Assembly (NCBI GenBank): GCA_964482685.1
Contig: CAYZZA010000061.1
Coordinates: 1-6,770 of the forward strand
Length of the DNA stretch: 6,770 bases
Direction of reading: 5' to 3'
Origin: CAYZZA01 sp964482685
GTDB taxonomy: Bacteria > Bacillota > Bacilli > Lactobacillales > Carnobacteriaceae_A
Both the position numbers and the translations under genes were made by a program. How positions within the stretch are numbered: the stretch's first letter is position 1; each line of letters opens with the position of its first letter. Under the pieces are notes generated by a model that saw only the letters and a list, made by a program, of their open reading frames with translations, ran no database searches and had not been told where the DNA came from. This document shows, piece after piece, positions 5,783 through 6,770 of this stretch.

Positions 5783-5877
5783 TGTACATACGACACATAG
5801 CAAAACAGTACTTAGTGCTGCTTCCTTCCGGACCTGACACGGTTCGTAAGTTTGCCATTGTCGTATGGCCTTTCGGC
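5783..5877 (-). ncRNA. ffs: Signal recognition particle RNA, small bacterial type (4.5S-like)
   Basis: This RNA is the scaffold of the signal recognition particle; it binds Ffh (SRP54) and FtsY to target nascent membrane proteins to the translocon. The apical core is unmistakable: CAGGTCCGGAAGGAAGCAGC on the minus strand, with its GGAA tetraloop and conserved internal loop. The flanks pair as expected: CATACGAC (5867-5860) with GTCGTATG (5794-5787), and GGCAAAC with GTTTTGC further in. A short GCC-GAAA-GGC hairpin precedes the main stem. The whole RNA is about 95 nt, so it lacks the Alu-like domain of the Bacillus scRNA. The 5' end is set from the promoter; the 3' end is approximate and mature trimming is unknown. 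It lies upstream of dnaX, as in many Firmicutes, but a terminator separates the two. Confidence 0.95.
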
Positions 5878-5884
5878 AAATTTA

Positions 5885-5913
5885 ATTATACCGCAGAACA
5901 AGAAATAAATCTA
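5885..5913 (-). promoter_or_regulatory. Promoter of the SRP RNA gene
   Basis: A perfect TATAAT -10 (5890-5885) lies 17 bp from a weak -35, TAGATT (5913-5908). It predicts a purine start at G5877, the first base of a GCC-GAAA-GGC hairpin at the 5' end of the SRP RNA. Confidence 0.7.
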
Positions 5914-5997
5914 GTCTTTTTGTGTATAACCTCTTACGTATCTTTTTCGATGAGGTTTCTAAAGGCAGGAATCAACATTACACAGCTGCCAAGCTTG

Positions 5998-6669
5998 TTA
6001 AAAACTCCATTGTTGAAAATGATCCTTTGCCATTGGAACATCCGGGTCATAGTCTGGTTCAAATGTTTTTCCTTTTTCGGTCTCTGGGATAAGAAGGTGT
6101 TCATACATGACCCGTTCAGGATTAAAGAAACCAATTTCTTCATACTCTGGATGAGTCAATTCAAACAAAACGCCGACCATCGTCGCCTGTGTGACATCTG
6201 AAGCAAATACAACTCCTTTTTCTAATTTAAAAGTTTTTCCATGTTGATCTTTTGCATAATGAAAATAAGGACCTTTTCCAAGGTATACCACTTTATCGCG
6301 CACCTCTTCTTCTGCATAAAGTGTTAATTCACGAAGATGTTCTGTGTCATTCAGGCGTTTATATGTCCGTAGTTCATCCCACGAATAATATTTATACCCA
6401 AATATTCCTTTTTTTCGGTCCCGAATCAAAGGTGTGACAAGCTTTGCCTTCGATAAATACGGTTCGTAGTGCTGGTATCCCCACGCAACGTATGCCCCAA
6501 TTGTAATCAATGAAATCACAGACCCTAGCATCACTATTTTTTTAATCATTCCTTTTGCATAGATTTGTGCATACAAAAGAATCAACAAGAGAACACCACT
6601 TATTATTCCTACTACAGGCAAAACTGTCTCATAAAACAGTTCTGCTGCCTTCCAAAACTCAACCGTCAT
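5998..6669 (-). CDS. Unrecognised two-pass membrane protein, 223 aa
   Basis: I do not recognise this family. The protein has a short N-terminal stretch, then two hydrophobic segments at about residues 15-38 and 44-66 separated by a short basic loop (KGMIKK). About 155 mostly hydrophilic residues follow. By the positive-inside rule the basic loop between the helices should be cytoplasmic, which would put both the N-terminus and the large C-terminal domain outside; this is inference. The C-terminal part is rich in Tyr and charged residues and ends in an acidic, Pro-containing tail (about 200-212). I see no signal-peptidase site, lipobox or catalytic motif. The start at 6669 is chosen because GGAGG lies 7 nt upstream; an in-frame ATG at 6705 lacks a comparable site. 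It has its own candidate promoter and is transcribed towards the SRP RNA gene, 120 nt away, so it is probably not functionally linked to dnaX. Confidence 0.85.
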   Translation of the reverse strand: MTVEFWKAAELFYETVLPVVGIISGVLLLILLYAQIYAKGMIKKIVMLGSVISLITIGAYVAWGYQHYEPYLSKAKLVTPLIRDRKKGIFGYKYYSWDELRTYKRLNDTEHLRELTLYAEEEVRDKVVYLGKGPYFHYAKDQHGKTFKLEKGVVFASDVTQATMVGVLFELTHPEYEEIGFFNPERVMYEHLLIPETEKGKTFEPDYDPDVPMAKDHFQQWSF

Positions 6670-6676
6670 TTTTATT

Positions 6677-6681
6677 CCTCC
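6677..6681 (-). promoter_or_regulatory. Shine-Dalgarno site fixing the start of the membrane protein
   Basis: GGAGG sits 7 nt before the ATG at 6669. It lies inside the extended reading frame that begins at 6705 and favours the shorter product. Confidence 0.8.
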
Positions 6682-6712
6682 AACCGATATTTCTTTTTTA
6701 ACCATCTTGACT

Positions 6713-6741
6713 ATTGTATAGGAGGCTCCATCCTAGCACAA
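6713..6741 (-). promoter_or_regulatory. Candidate sigma-A promoter for the membrane protein gene
   Basis: On the minus strand TTGTGC (6741-6736) is followed by a 17-bp spacer and TACAAT (6718-6713). The -10 matches the consensus at 5 of 6 positions; the -35 matches only at TTG. A 9-bp GGAG-g-CTCC palindrome (6721-6729) lies in the spacer. The position, 44 nt before the start codon, suits the gene. Confidence 0.5.
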
Positions 6742-6770
6742 TTTTATTTTCTCCCCTACATCAAAAAAAG

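Noticed and set aside
5928..5957. AACCTC / GAGGTT inverted repeat downstream of the membrane protein gene
   Set aside because: The stem is only 6 bp with an 18-nt loop and no T run on the minus strand, so it is not a convincing terminator.
5764..6201. A 145-codon plus-strand open frame overlapping the SRP RNA and the end of the membrane protein gene
   Set aside because: It lies antisense to an unmistakable structural RNA, has no good ribosome binding site and its product looks like no protein family.

Overview
This is an AT-rich window in which every supported gene lies on the minus strand, so it reads from right (6770) to left (1). The core is the conserved Firmicutes dnaX-ebfC-recR-yaaL-tmk-darA-holB-yabA cluster for replication and DNA maintenance, preceded by a small-type SRP RNA gene. 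The gene order, the absence of sporulation-associated bofA and of yaaR, and the short SRP RNA (not the roughly 270-nt Bacillus scRNA) suggest a Lactobacillales relative, perhaps Enterococcaceae or Carnobacteriaceae. That placement is inferred from gene content and recalled protein similarity, not from a search.

Layout in transcription order. (1) 6669-5998 is an unrecognised protein with two predicted membrane segments, with its own candidate promoter at 6713-6741. (2) 5877-5783 is the SRP RNA with promoter 5885-5913 and a strong hairpin terminator at 5756-5717. (3) A second promoter at 5657-5685 drives dnaX (clamp-loader tau), ebfC (nucleoid-associated protein), recR (recombinational repair), yaaL (DUF2508), tmk (dTMP kinase), darA (c-di-AMP-binding PII-like protein) and holB (clamp-loader delta prime). 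These genes are closely spaced, and two stop codons overlap the next gene's Shine-Dalgarno sequence. (4) A 94-nt gap after holB holds a good promoter with a 21-bp dyad in its spacer, then yabA (replication-initiation control), then a large inverted-repeat terminator at 57-131. Positions 1-55 hold an unassigned segment.

The genes form a coherent functional group. DnaX and HolB are parts of the complex that loads the beta clamp (DnaN). YabA is known to bind both DnaA and DnaN to restrain initiation. Tmk supplies dTDP for dTTP synthesis. RecR and EbfC act on DNA repair and nucleoid structure.

I see no clearly novel multi-gene system. The points most worth a second look are the absence of yaaT (ricT) between holB and yabA, the separate dyad-containing yabA promoter in that gap, the unrecognised membrane protein, and the unexplained segment at the left edge.
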